From positions 13,996 through 77,995 of the forward strand of contig JBEKGN010000024.1 in the NCBI GenBank assembly GCA_050012775.1: DNA of 64,000 nucleotides. The letters run 5' to 3'. The DNA comes from Roseiarcus sp050012775 (GTDB lineage Bacteria > Pseudomonadota > Alphaproteobacteria > Rhizobiales > Beijerinckiaceae). The translations under genes and the position numbers were made by a program. This document shows, in pieces, positions 32,284 through 39,726 of the stretch (within the stretch, counting starts at the first letter, position 1; every line of letters begins with the position of its first letter). Under the pieces are notes generated by a model. It was not told the DNA's origin. It ran no database searches and worked only from the letters and a program-made list of their open reading frames with translations.

Positions 32284-33087
32284 TCACCGGCTCCATTTCG
32301 GCCGGCGTTTTTCGAGAAACGCCAGCACGCCCTCCCGATAGTCGTCGGCAAATCCGGCCTCGCGCTGAAGCCGCGCCTCGACATTAAGATAATCCGCGCG
32401 ATCGGTCGCGCGGGACGCGGCATCGACCACTCTCTTGATGCAGCCGAGCGCGGTGCGCGGCCCATGGGCGAGCTGACGCGCCACGCTCATGGCCGCGTCA
32501 AACAGCGCCGCGTCCTCGATGCAGCGCCAGATCAGCCCGAGCCGATCGGCCTCCTCGGCCGTCATCTCGCCCCCCGTCATCAGCAGCGCCCTCGCCCTGG
32601 CGGGTCCAAGCGCCTTGACCAGCGCCCAGCCGCCGCCGGCGTCGACCGAGAGGCCGACCTTGACGAAGGATTGGACGAACCGCGCCGACCGGCCGGCCAG
32701 AACGATATCGCCGCACAGCGCCAGACTCGATCCCGCCCCGGCGGCAATGCCGTTGACGGCGACGATGACCGGCTTTGGCATGGAGGTCATCGCTGCGATA
32801 ATCGGATGATAGAGTTCATGCTGAATCGCTTCGAGATCGAACGTCTCTTTCTGTTTGCGCGGATCGCGTTCGCTCAAATCCTGGCCGGCGCAAAAGGCCT
32901 TGCCGGCGCCCGTCAGCAGCACCGCGCCGACGGCGTCGTCAGCCGCGCAGGCGGCAATCCTTTCGCGCAACAAAAGCATCAGCGCGCGCGACAGCGCATT
33001 GAGGCGCGAGGGCCGGTTGAGCGTCAGAATCGCCACGCCGTCCTCATGGCGTAACGTAACGAGTTCCCCGTCGGTCGATGCGCTCAT
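32284..33087 (-). CDS. Enoyl-CoA hydratase/isomerase, PaaG-like
   Basis: A 267-residue crotonase-family protein with FCAGQDLSERDP at the first oxyanion-hole region and NGIAAGAGSSLALCGDIVLAG at the second. It most resembles PaaG-type isomerase/hydratases. The box product 3,4-dehydroadipyl-CoA must be isomerised to the 2,3-compound before beta-oxidation, a reaction that PaaG-type enzymes perform, so the gene could complete the lower box pathway. It is convergent with boxR with only 16 bases between stops. No promoter is assigned. Confidence 0.82.
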   Translation of the reverse strand: MSASTDGELVTLRHEDGVAILTLNRPSRLNALSRALMLLLRERIAACAADDAVGAVLLTGAGKAFCAGQDLSERDPRKQKETFDLEAIQHELYHPIIAAMTSMPKPVIVAVNGIAAGAGSSLALCGDIVLAGRSARFVQSFVKVGLSVDAGGGWALVKALGPARARALLMTGGEMTAEEADRLGLIWRCIEDAALFDAAMSVARQLAHGPRTALGCIKRVVDAASRATDRADYLNVEARLQREAGFADDYREGVLAFLEKRRPKWSR

Positions 33088-33177
33088 TTTGACGTCTTCT
33101 CATTCTGCCGAGTCACGATTTTCACAGATTCGCGCGGCCGGGGGATTTGCTATTTCGCTGATTCGGCGCAACGGCGA

Positions 33178-33345
33178 ATGGCGGCGAAGATGGAGCCTGA
33201 TGCGCGATCGAGTGAAGCGCGTTTTGCCGGGCATGTCGATTCCTTGGCGGCTGCGCCGCGAGGACCGGGCGCGGCCGCCGAAGGATTATTGTACGGGCCG
33301 GTTGACGCCTGGCGAGCGCAAGAGCGTCGAGCCTGGAGTCGCGCT
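33178..33345 (+). pseudogene. Remnant of an IS701-like transposase N terminus
   Basis: One frame from 33178 reads EARFAGHVDSLAAAPRG; a shift near 33250-33265 leads into PPKDYCTGRLTPGERKSVEP. Together these resemble the N terminus of IS701-family transposases (consensus like RF..YV..LA...GH.DR..PL.DYCTGL.LPGERKSVEP). The catalytic DDE part is absent and the reading frame is broken, so it is a relic. It lies between the catabolic block and a tRNA gene. The rest of 33,088-33,516 has no gene that I can support. Confidence 0.55.
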
Positions 33346-33516
33346 GGCCGACGCGGTCAATCCGCCGATTCATGAGGCCCATGAGAGACGGATATCGAGC
33401 GAAATATCGACTCGAGTTTTCCCGTCAACTCGGCGCCATCCGTGCTCCGGATGCGGTCCAAGGCGAAAACGGCCAAAAAGTTTGGACCAAGAATTCACTT
33501 AAGCAATTGAATTTAT

Positions 33517-33590
33517 TGGAGCGGGCGAAGGGAATCGAACCCTCGTATGAAGCTTGGGAAGCTTCCGTTCTACCATTGAACTACGCCCGC
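33517..33590 (-). tRNA. tRNA-Gly (anticodon CCC)
   Basis: The reverse strand folds as a complete cloverleaf. The acceptor stem GCGGGCG pairs with CGCCCGC, the T arm contains GGTTCGATTCC, and the anticodon stem GAAGC/GCTTC encloses loop TTCCCAA, giving anticodon CCC for GGG. TCCA is encoded at the 3' end (33520-33517). The 3' end points to the catabolic block on the left. Confidence 0.95.
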
Positions 33591-33620
33591 GTTTTCCCCT
33601 TAAGGGACGGCGCGAAATCG

Positions 33621-33650
33621 CTTATAGCCCGCAGCGCGCTCAGGCGACAA
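33621..33650 (-). promoter_or_regulatory. Promoter of tRNA-Gly
   Basis: On the minus strand TTGTCG (33650-33645), an 18-base spacer and TATAAG (33626-33621) form a sigma-70-like promoter about 30 bases upstream of the tRNA 5' end. Confidence 0.6.
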
Positions 33651-33669
33651 GCCGGAGAAGCGGGATTCT

Positions 33670-34881
33670 TCAGCTCTCGCGAAAATCGCGAAAATGCTTC
33701 GACAGCTTCAGCCCCTGGCCCTGGTAGTTCGAGGTCGCGCCCGCGCCGTAGAGCTCGTCGGCGGCGCCCGCGAGCTTTTCGTAGATCAGCCGGCCGACGG
33801 CCTGCCCGTTCTCGAGCAGAAACGGCACGTCGCGGCTGCGCACTTCGAGCACCGCCTTCGCGTTCGGCGCGCCGTCGGCGCCCTGGCCGAAGCCGGGATC
33901 GAAGAAGCCGGCGTAATGGACCCGGAATTCGCCGATCGCGGGGTCGATGGGCGCCATTTCGGCGGCGAGATTGGACGGGATCTGCATCTTTTCGCGGCTG
34001 GCGAGAATATAGAATTCCTCCGGGTCGAGGATGAGCCGCCCATCCGCACGCGCGCGGATCGGCTCCCAGAAATCCTCGGCGGCGTAACCGCCGGGCTTGT
34101 CGACGTCGATCACGTTGCCGTTCTTGATCGCGCGAAAGCCGACGATTTCGCCCAGAGCGCCGCCGAGGCCGACATGCACGATAAGCCCCTCGCGCAATTT
34201 GAGCTCGCCATCCACCAGCGGCGAGACGTCGTGCCGCTTGCGGATGTCCTTGTCCGCGAGCGCGAAATCGAACAGGCTGTTCTGCCGCGGGTTGCGGCTG
34301 CGAAATCGAACCTGGCAGAGCCGCGAACCTTCGCGCACGCGCACGCTGAAGCTGCGCGGCGAAATCTCCAGCCAAAGTTCGCCACGATAGTTGAGCGGAA
34401 CTTCGTCGAACGCCTCCGAGCCGTCGACGATGAGGCGCGTGAAAATGTCGAGCCGGCCGGTCGAACTCTTCGGATTGGCCGCGCCGGAGATGCTGGGCCG
34501 CAATTTCAGGCTTTCGAGCAACGGCGCGACGTAGACGATCCCCTTTTCCAGCACGGCGCCGTCGCCGGCGAGCGAAACGCGCTCGGGTTCGAGGCTTTTC
34601 AGACGCTCGCGGACAGTGGCGCCGCGCCCCGGCAGGAAACTGGCGCGCACGCGAAAGGCTTCCTTGCCGAGCCGCAGGTCGAGGCTCGCCGGCTGGAACT
34701 GGGTCGCCTCGATCGGCGACTGCGCCTCGATCAATTTGCGGCCCGCCATCGCCTTGATCTTCTGGCGCGAGAACAAGCCGGTCGGCGCGCTGAAGAACCG
34801 CTCGTCGACGAGATCGGCCTCGTCGAACAGTTTTGGAAGCGCCTGGCGCCGGCGCGTGGCGATCTTGGGCTCAGTGCTCAT
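33670..34881 (-). CDS. dcd: 2'-deoxycytidine 5'-triphosphate deaminase, alphaproteobacterial long form
   Basis: A 403-residue protein of the dCTP deaminase/dUTPase fold, in the long, two-domain form known from alphaproteobacteria. Both halves carry dUTPase-like strands: IEATQFQPASLDLRLG and FTRLIVDG in the first, HYAGFFDPGFGQG and EVRSRDVPFLLENGQAVGRL in the second. It would convert dCTP to dUTP on the path to dTMP. It is transcribed in the same direction as the tRNA-Gly downstream. The short form usual in enterobacteria has only about 193 residues, so this is a fusion of two related modules. Confidence 0.8.
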   Translation of the reverse strand: MSTEPKIATRRRQALPKLFDEADLVDERFFSAPTGLFSRQKIKAMAGRKLIEAQSPIEATQFQPASLDLRLGKEAFRVRASFLPGRGATVRERLKSLEPERVSLAGDGAVLEKGIVYVAPLLESLKLRPSISGAANPKSSTGRLDIFTRLIVDGSEAFDEVPLNYRGELWLEISPRSFSVRVREGSRLCQVRFRSRNPRQNSLFDFALADKDIRKRHDVSPLVDGELKLREGLIVHVGLGGALGEIVGFRAIKNGNVIDVDKPGGYAAEDFWEPIRARADGRLILDPEEFYILASREKMQIPSNLAAEMAPIDPAIGEFRVHYAGFFDPGFGQGADGAPNAKAVLEVRSRDVPFLLENGQAVGRLIYEKLAGAADELYGAGATSNYQGQGLKLSKHFRDFRES

Positions 34882-35001
34882 GGTCGGGTGCTTGGCGCAT
34901 CGCGGCCACTATATCGGCTTTCGCGTGCGGCGGGAGTCGCCCGGCGGGGCCGTCAACATGTTGTTTGCGAGCCTCGGGGAAGCGATCGCCAGCCCGCCGG
35001 C

Positions 35002-35982
35002 TTACAAGGCGCTCAGCCTGTGCAGCGCGCGCAGAATCGCCAGAACGCGCTCGTCGGCGATGCCGAATTCGTCGATCAGGAGAGCCAGCGCCTTGGCGGC
35101 CTCCGGCATGGTTCCCGACGGCCCGAGCAGGCAGGCGGCCGCGCGCGCGTCTTGCGGCGCGCCCAGGGCCGATTGCGCCGCGGCGAAATCGATCATCGCG
35201 AAATAGCAGATCAATTCATGATTGCAGGCGAAGTCGAGCTTGACGCCGGCCTGCGCGCTCGAAGGCTGAAGGACCGTCGTGTTCGGCAGCGCCGCATAGC
35301 CGGGCGCGGGAACATGCGTCACGACGTCGAGGATATAGTTGAATAGGCGATATTCCCCGACTTTGGCGCCAAACAGCTGCGCCCAGGCCTCGTCGCCGGT
35401 GCGCGGCGAGGCGAACAGACACGCCGACGCCCGCGCCCCCAGGCGCGCCGCCAATGCCTCGGCGAAATAGGTCGCCAAGGCGCTGCCGAGGCTGTGGCCG
35501 GCGACGACGACCGTTCCGGCGCCCACGAGCTTTTCCACGCCTTCGCCAGCGTTCTGATAGGTCGTGACGCCGCTGGCCGGGTCGGCCAGGCTCATCGTCT
35601 GATAGAGGTTCCAGAAGCCCAGCTCGACGCTCGCCTGGGGATGGCGGGGATGCGGGATCAGCAGGAATTCCGCGTCGATCGCCCATTCGACGATCCCGTC
35701 CGTGCCGCGGATAGCCGCGACGAAGAGGGTGGGATCGGCTGCGTTGCGCGCGACGAAGCCGAAGAAGACGCGCCGGGAATCGTTGGCGAGCCTCCGGTTC
35801 GCTTGGCCTTTGCCGGGAAACAGCGCGTCCTGCGCGGTGAGATAGCCGACCACGGACCAGCCGTCGGCGGCGATGCGCGGATCGACCGGCGGATTCAGCG
35901 ATCCCAGCGCGTTGGCGTACATATCCTCGGCGTAGAGCGCGAGCAGCCCGAACGAGACCGCCTGCGCGTCGGATATCGTCAT
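35002..35982 (-). CDS. Class 3 (alpha/beta) lipase
   Basis: The 326-residue product has the lipase class 3 nucleophile elbow AGHSLGSALATYF and the family's FVAAIRGTDG strand with aspartate. Further downstream are FASPRTGDEAW and RLFNYILDVVTHVPAPGY, also typical, the latter supplying a likely catalytic histidine region. No clear signal peptide is seen after the start at 35982, so it may be cytoplasmic or exported by another route. The start is chosen because the preceding codons in the frame lack homology. The natural substrate is unknown. Confidence 0.8.
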   Translation of the reverse strand: MTISDAQAVSFGLLALYAEDMYANALGSLNPPVDPRIAADGWSVVGYLTAQDALFPGKGQANRRLANDSRRVFFGFVARNAADPTLFVAAIRGTDGIVEWAIDAEFLLIPHPRHPQASVELGFWNLYQTMSLADPASGVTTYQNAGEGVEKLVGAGTVVVAGHSLGSALATYFAEALAARLGARASACLFASPRTGDEAWAQLFGAKVGEYRLFNYILDVVTHVPAPGYAALPNTTVLQPSSAQAGVKLDFACNHELICYFAMIDFAAAQSALGAPQDARAAACLLGPSGTMPEAAKALALLIDEFGIADERVLAILRALHRLSAL

Positions 35983-36113
35983 GGACGCCTCCCCGGACGG
36001 CCACGTCGCCTCGCGACGTCGGGGCGCATCATGGCGACAAAGCCGCCGCGCGCGCAATCGAGAATCGAGCCCGCATTGACGCGCATGTCCCGCCGGGGCT
36101 AAAGAGGCGCGTT

Positions 36114-36171
36114 CGTGGTCATTTGAGCCGGTCGGCTTGCCGCCACGTTAAACAAAGGGCTAAAAGATCGG
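36114..36171 (+). promoter_or_regulatory. SAM-II riboswitch upstream of metZ
   Basis: The stem CGTGG (36114-36118)/CCACG (36143-36147) encloses a loop with TTGAGCCGGTCGGCTTGC. The loop bases CCGGTC (36128-36133) can pair with GATCGG (36166-36171), with one G-U pair, forming the H-type pseudoknot of SAM-II. The conserved GTTAAACAA and GCTAAAAG segments are present. SAM-II elements control metA/metZ/metC genes in alphaproteobacteria by hiding the start region when S-adenosylmethionine is high. Confidence 0.9.
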
Positions 36172-36178
36172 GGCTTCT

Positions 36179-36223
36179 CGAACTCGCGCCCTGTTCTTAA
36201 GCCCGCGCCCGGACGCGAGTTCG
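36179..36223 (+). repeat. Perfect 10-base inverted repeat between SAM-II and metZ
   Basis: CGAACTCGCG (36179-36188) and CGCGAGTTCG (36214-36223) are exact reverse complements 25 bases apart. The metZ ribosome site GGAAAGGAG (36228-36236) starts five bases after the second arm. It could be an expression platform, an mRNA-protecting hairpin or an operator; the sequence does not decide. Confidence 0.55.
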
Positions 36224-36242
36224 GGCAGGAAAGGAGCGCGTT

Positions 36243-37472
36243 ATGACGACCCCCCGCAAGACCCGTGATCCCAGGACGCTGCGTCCCGCCACCCAGCTGG
36301 TGCATGGCGGCTCGATGCGTTCGCAGTTCGGGGAGACGTCCGAGGCGTTGTTCCTCACCCAGGGCTATCTCTACGACACGATGGAGGAGGCCGAGACGCG
36401 CTTCAAGGGCGACACGCCGGGGTTCATCTATTCGCGCTTCGCCAATCCGACGGTGTCGATGTTCGAGCGCCGCATGGCGCTACTCGAAGGCGCCGAGGCG
36501 GCGCGCGCGACCGCGAGCGGCATGGCGGCGGTCACCGCCGCGCTGCTGGGCCAGTTGAAGGCCGGCGATCACGTCGTCGCGGCGAAGGCGCTGTTCGGTT
36601 CGTGTCTCTATGTCGTCGAGGAGCTGTTGCCGCGTTTCGGCGTCGCCTCGACGCTGGTCGAGGGCACGGACCTTTCCGCCTGGCGCGCGGCGATGCGCCC
36701 CAACACCAGAACCGCCTTTCTCGAAAGCCCGACCAATCCGACGCTGGAAGTGATCGACATCGCCGCCGTGGCGAACATCGTTCATGAAGCCGGCGCGACG
36801 CTGGTGGTCGACAATGTCTTCGCTTCGCCGATGTTGCAGCGCCCGCTGAAACTCGGCGCGGATTGCGTCGTCTATTCCGCGACCAAGCACATCGACGGGC
36901 AGGGGCGCACCTTGGGCGGGGTGATTCTCGCCTCCGAGGCGTTCATCGCCGAGCACATCCACAATTTCCTGCGCCAGACCGGCCCGTGCCTTTCGCCGTT
37001 CAACGCCTGGGTCATGCTCAAATCGCTGGAGACCCTGCCGCTGCGCGTCGCCCAGCAGGACCGCTCGGCGGGAAAAATCGCGGATTATCTCGCCGGCCAC
37101 CCGCGAATCGCGCGCGTCATCTATCCCGGACGCGCCGATCATCCGCAGCGCGCCGTCGTCGAGCGGCAGATGTCGGGCGGCGGCACGCTCGTCGCGTTCG
37201 AGGTCGAGGGCGGCAAGCGGGAAGCTTTTGCGACGGCCGACGCGCTGTCGATCATCGGCATTTCCAATAATCTCGGCGACGCCAAGAGCCTCATCACCCA
37301 TCCCGAGACGACGACGCATCAGCGCCTCAAGCCCGAGCAGCGCGCCGCGCTCGGCATCGGGCCGGGATTGCTTCGGCTCTCGGTCGGCCTCGAAGACGCC
37401 GACGACCTGATCGAGGATCTGGGTCAGGCGCTGGCGGCGATGGGCGGAGCCAAGCGGCGGGCGGCCGAATAA
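36243..37472 (+). CDS. metZ: O-succinylhomoserine sulfhydrylase
   Basis: A 409-residue enzyme of the Cys/Met metabolism PLP family that makes homocysteine from O-succinylhomoserine and sulphide in methionine synthesis. The PLP lysine is K215 in SATKHIDGQGRTLGG; other family blocks are YSRFANPTV, SGMAAV and FLESPTNPTLEVIDI. The length is typical. A SAM-II riboswitch lies 70-130 bases upstream, which supports a methionine role rather than cystathionine synthesis. Confidence 0.93.
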   Translation: MTTPRKTRDPRTLRPATQLVHGGSMRSQFGETSEALFLTQGYLYDTMEEAETRFKGDTPGFIYSRFANPTVSMFERRMALLEGAEAARATASGMAAVTAALLGQLKAGDHVVAAKALFGSCLYVVEELLPRFGVASTLVEGTDLSAWRAAMRPNTRTAFLESPTNPTLEVIDIAAVANIVHEAGATLVVDNVFASPMLQRPLKLGADCVVYSATKHIDGQGRTLGGVILASEAFIAEHIHNFLRQTGPCLSPFNAWVMLKSLETLPLRVAQQDRSAGKIADYLAGHPRIARVIYPGRADHPQRAVVERQMSGGGTLVAFEVEGGKREAFATADALSIIGISNNLGDAKSLITHPETTTHQRLKPEQRAALGIGPGLLRLSVGLEDADDLIEDLGQALAAMGGAKRRAAE

Positions 37473-37494
37473 GCCGGCGCGCTCGCGGGGCGGG

Positions 37495-37962
37495 TCAGGG
37501 CGGATCGGCGGCGCGCCAGCGCGCCGCTTGCTCGTCGTCGCTCGATTTGGCTTCAACCCATTCCTCAGTTGAGCCGTCAGGGCGGCGCGCGCGCTTCCAG
37601 AACGGCGCCTGGGTCTTCAAATAATCCATCAGCATTTCCGCCGCCGCGAAGGCCTCGCCGCGGTGCGCGGCGGCTACCGCGACGAGGACGATCTGCGCTC
37701 CGGGCGCCAGCGTTCCCCAGCGGTGGATCGCCGTGACGCCGAGGAGCGGCCAGCGCGCCTCGGCGGCAGCGACGACGCGCGCGATCTCCGCCTCGGCCAT
37801 ATCGGGATAATGCTCGATCTCCAGCGCCGCGAGGCGTCCGCCCTCGTCGCGACACAGGCCGACGAAGGTCGCCAGCGCGCCGACGTCGAGGCGTCCGGCG
37901 ACGAGCGCGCGCCCCTCGGCCGCCGCGTCGAAATCCTCGGACTGGACGCGCACTGTGCCCAT
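37495..37962 (-). CDS. moaE: Molybdopterin synthase catalytic subunit
   Basis: This 155-residue MoaE subunit transfers sulphur from the MoaD thiocarboxylate to precursor Z to make molybdopterin. Family blocks are FVGLCRDEGG, LEIEHYP, IHRWGTLAPG, AHRGEAF and the C-terminal KTQAPFWKRA with conserved lysines. It ends the pgsA-moaD-moaE operon, starting four bases after the moaD stop. The product is needed for the molybdenum subunit HcrA encoded at 2.5-4.8 kb. Confidence 0.93.
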   Translation of the reverse strand: MGTVRVQSEDFDAAAEGRALVAGRLDVGALATFVGLCRDEGGRLAALEIEHYPDMAEAEIARVVAAAEARWPLLGVTAIHRWGTLAPGAQIVLVAVAAAHRGEAFAAAEMLMDYLKTQAPFWKRARRPDGSTEEWVEAKSSDDEQAARWRAADPP

Positions 37963-37966
37963 CCCC

Positions 37967-38218
37967 TCAGCCGCCCGTCATCGGCGGAAAGAACGCGATC
38001 TCGCGCGCGCCCGAAATCCTGGCGTCGTGCTTGACGTGGGCGCGGTCGACCGCGGCGCGGATCACCTGAGGCTTCTCGAAGGCGTGCGCGTAGCCCTCGC
38101 CGCGCGCCGACAGCCACGCGATGAGGTCGCCGACCGTAGCGACCTCGGCGGGCGGATCGAGCGCCTCCTCGTCCTTGCCGATGCGTTCGCGCACCCAGGC
38201 GAAATAGACCGCTTTCAT
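37967..38218 (-). CDS. moaD: Molybdopterin synthase sulphur-carrier subunit
   Basis: An 83-residue ubiquitin-like protein ending in the required double glycine (FFPPMTGG), which is converted to a thiocarboxylate for sulphur transfer. It begins with KAVYFAWVRERIG, typical of MoaD. It lies between pgsA (six-base gap) and moaE on the same strand. Confidence 0.92.
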   Translation of the reverse strand: MKAVYFAWVRERIGKDEEALDPPAEVATVGDLIAWLSARGEGYAHAFEKPQVIRAAVDRAHVKHDARISGAREIAFFPPMTGG

Positions 38219-38224
38219 CGGCCC

Positions 38225-38818
38225 TCAATCGCTCCCGACATGATCGTAACTCGCCTTCATATAATCCCACCCCGTGTAAAGCGTCAGGATCGCCGCGATC
38301 CAGAGAAGCACGATGCCGATGTTGATCGAACCGGGCAGAACCGCTTCGCCCGCCGGCCCGGCGATGAGGAAGCCGAGCGCGATCATCTGCGTCGTCGTCT
38401 TCCATTTGGCGACGGCGGTGACGGGGACGGGCACGCGCAGCTCCGCCAGATACTCGCGCAGTCCCGAAACGAGGATTTCGCGGCAGAGAATGACGATCGC
38501 CGCCCACAGCGAGGGGCCGGAAATGGTGCGGTCGGCGGTGAGCGCGAGCAGCGCCGCGGCGACCAGCAGTTTATCGGCGATCGGGTCGAGCATGCGCCCG
38601 AGCGAGGATTGCTGCGCCCAGACGCGCGCGAGATAGCCGTCGAGGAAATCGGTGATCGCCGCCGCCGCGTAAATCGCCAGCGCGGTCCAGCGCGCCCACG
38701 GCTCGCTCGGCCAGAAGAGAAAGGCGACGACGAGCGGAACCGCCGCCACCCGACCATAAGTCAGGAGGTTCGGCAGATTCCAGTTGCGACTGGCGACGCG
38801 CGCGGGGGTATTGGCCAT
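38225..38818 (-). CDS. pgsA: CDP-diacylglycerol-glycerol-3-phosphate 3-phosphatidyltransferase
   Basis: A 197-residue membrane protein with the CDP-alcohol phosphotransferase signature D(x)2DG(x)2AR(x)8G(x)3D(x)3D in TDFLDGYLARVW and SLGRMLDPIADK. It makes phosphatidylglycerol phosphate, the first committed step to phosphatidylglycerol and cardiolipin. About four to five membrane helices are visible. The longer open frame upstream overlaps the divergent upp gene and is spurious; the ATG at 38818 gives the expected length. Confidence 0.92.
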   Translation of the reverse strand: MANTPARVASRNWNLPNLLTYGRVAAVPLVVAFLFWPSEPWARWTALAIYAAAAITDFLDGYLARVWAQQSSLGRMLDPIADKLLVAAALLALTADRTISGPSLWAAIVILCREILVSGLREYLAELRVPVPVTAVAKWKTTTQMIALGFLIAGPAGEAVLPGSINIGIVLLWIAAILTLYTGWDYMKASYDHVGSD

Positions 38819-38986
38819 GGGCCCGCCAAAAGACATTGAAGGCCGCCTTGCGTCAATAGACCCATCGCGAGCCTCGCGCGCCCGGCGCTTCGTCAAGCGA
38901 ATATCTGGGGATGATCGGCTCGGCGACAATGGGCGCCGCCCGACTTGGTCTAATGTCGCGCCAAATCCGCCTGGGGGAGCCCCGCC

Positions 38987-39616
38987 ATGTCCAATGTCCA
39001 CGTCGTCGGCCATCCGCTCGTGCAGCACAAGCTGACGCTGATGCGCGACAAGACGGTCTCCACCAAGGGGTTCCGTCAGCTGCTCAACGAAATCGGCATG
39101 CTGCTCTGCTATGAAGTGACGCGCGATCTGCCGCTGGAGCTCGTCGAGGTGGAGACGCCGCTCGCCAAGACGATGAAGCCGATGATCGCCGGCAAGAAGC
39201 TGGTCTTCGCCCCTATCCTGCGCGCCGGCGTCGGTTTTCTCGACGGCATGCTCAACCTCGTGCCCAGCGCGCGCGTCGCCCATATCGGGCTCTACCGCGA
39301 TCCCAAGACGCTCGAGGCGGTCGAATATTATTTCAAGGCGCCCGCCGACGTCGCCGACCGGCTGGTCATCGTCATGGACCCGATGCTCGCCACCGCCAAT
39401 TCCGCGGTGGCCGCGATCGACCGCTTGAAGAGCCGCGGCGTGAAGGACATCCGCTTCGTCTGCCTTCTGGCGGCCCCGGAAGGCATCGCGCGCCTGACCA
39501 AGGCCCATCCCGACGTGCAGATCTGGACCGCGGCGATCGACGAAAAGCTCAACGACCACGGCTATATCGTGCCCGGCCTCGGCGACGCGGGCGACCGGAT
39601 GTTCGGGACGAAGTAG
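38987..39616 (+). CDS. upp: Uracil phosphoribosyltransferase
   Basis: A 209-residue UPRTase that salvages uracil with PRPP to UMP. The PRPP loop is VMDPMLATANSAVAAI, and the uracil-binding C terminus shows IDEKLNDHGYIVPGLGDAGDR. The N-terminal KLTLMRDKTVSTKGFRQLL is typical. The ribosome site GGGGGAG lies upstream of the ATG. A small hairpin with a T-run follows the gene. Confidence 0.95.
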   Translation: MSNVHVVGHPLVQHKLTLMRDKTVSTKGFRQLLNEIGMLLCYEVTRDLPLELVEVETPLAKTMKPMIAGKKLVFAPILRAGVGFLDGMLNLVPSARVAHIGLYRDPKTLEAVEYYFKAPADVADRLVIVMDPMLATANSAVAAIDRLKSRGVKDIRFVCLLAAPEGIARLTKAHPDVQIWTAAIDEKLNDHGYIVPGLGDAGDRMFGTK

Positions 39617-39620
39617 CGGC

Positions 39621-39718
39621 TTGTAGACGCGCGCGGCGCGCGCGTCCGGCGCGAAGCGCCTTGTTTCGGCAAGTATCGCGGCGGCGGGGACGGGCGCGCT
39701 CGGCGCGCGCGCCTACAA
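39621..39718. repeat. Inverted repeat with TTGTAGrCGCGCGC ends
   Basis: TTGTAGACGCGCGC (39621-39634) recurs inverted, with one mismatch, ending in CTACAA at 39713-39718. The left arm also contains a perfect nine-pair hairpin GACGCGCGC-GGC-GCGCGCGTC (39626-39646). It occupies the gap between the convergent genes upp and pheA. It may be a dispersed extragenic palindrome. Confidence 0.5.
39648..39666 (+). terminator. Probable intrinsic terminator after upp
   Basis: GGCGC-GAA-GCGCC forms a five-pair stem directly followed by TTGTTT, 31 bases after the upp stop. It lies inside a larger inverted repeat (39621-39718). Confidence 0.5.
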
Positions 39719-39726
39719 CAGGCAGG

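Noticed and set aside
33372..34034. Apparent 220-residue protein containing AKGIEPSYEAWEASVLPLNYARV
   Set aside because: That stretch is the translation of the tRNA-Gly gene on the other strand, a common false call.
38819..39559. N-terminal extension of pgsA over the upp gene
   Set aside because: It is antisense to upp, which has complete motifs; pgsA homology starts at 38818.
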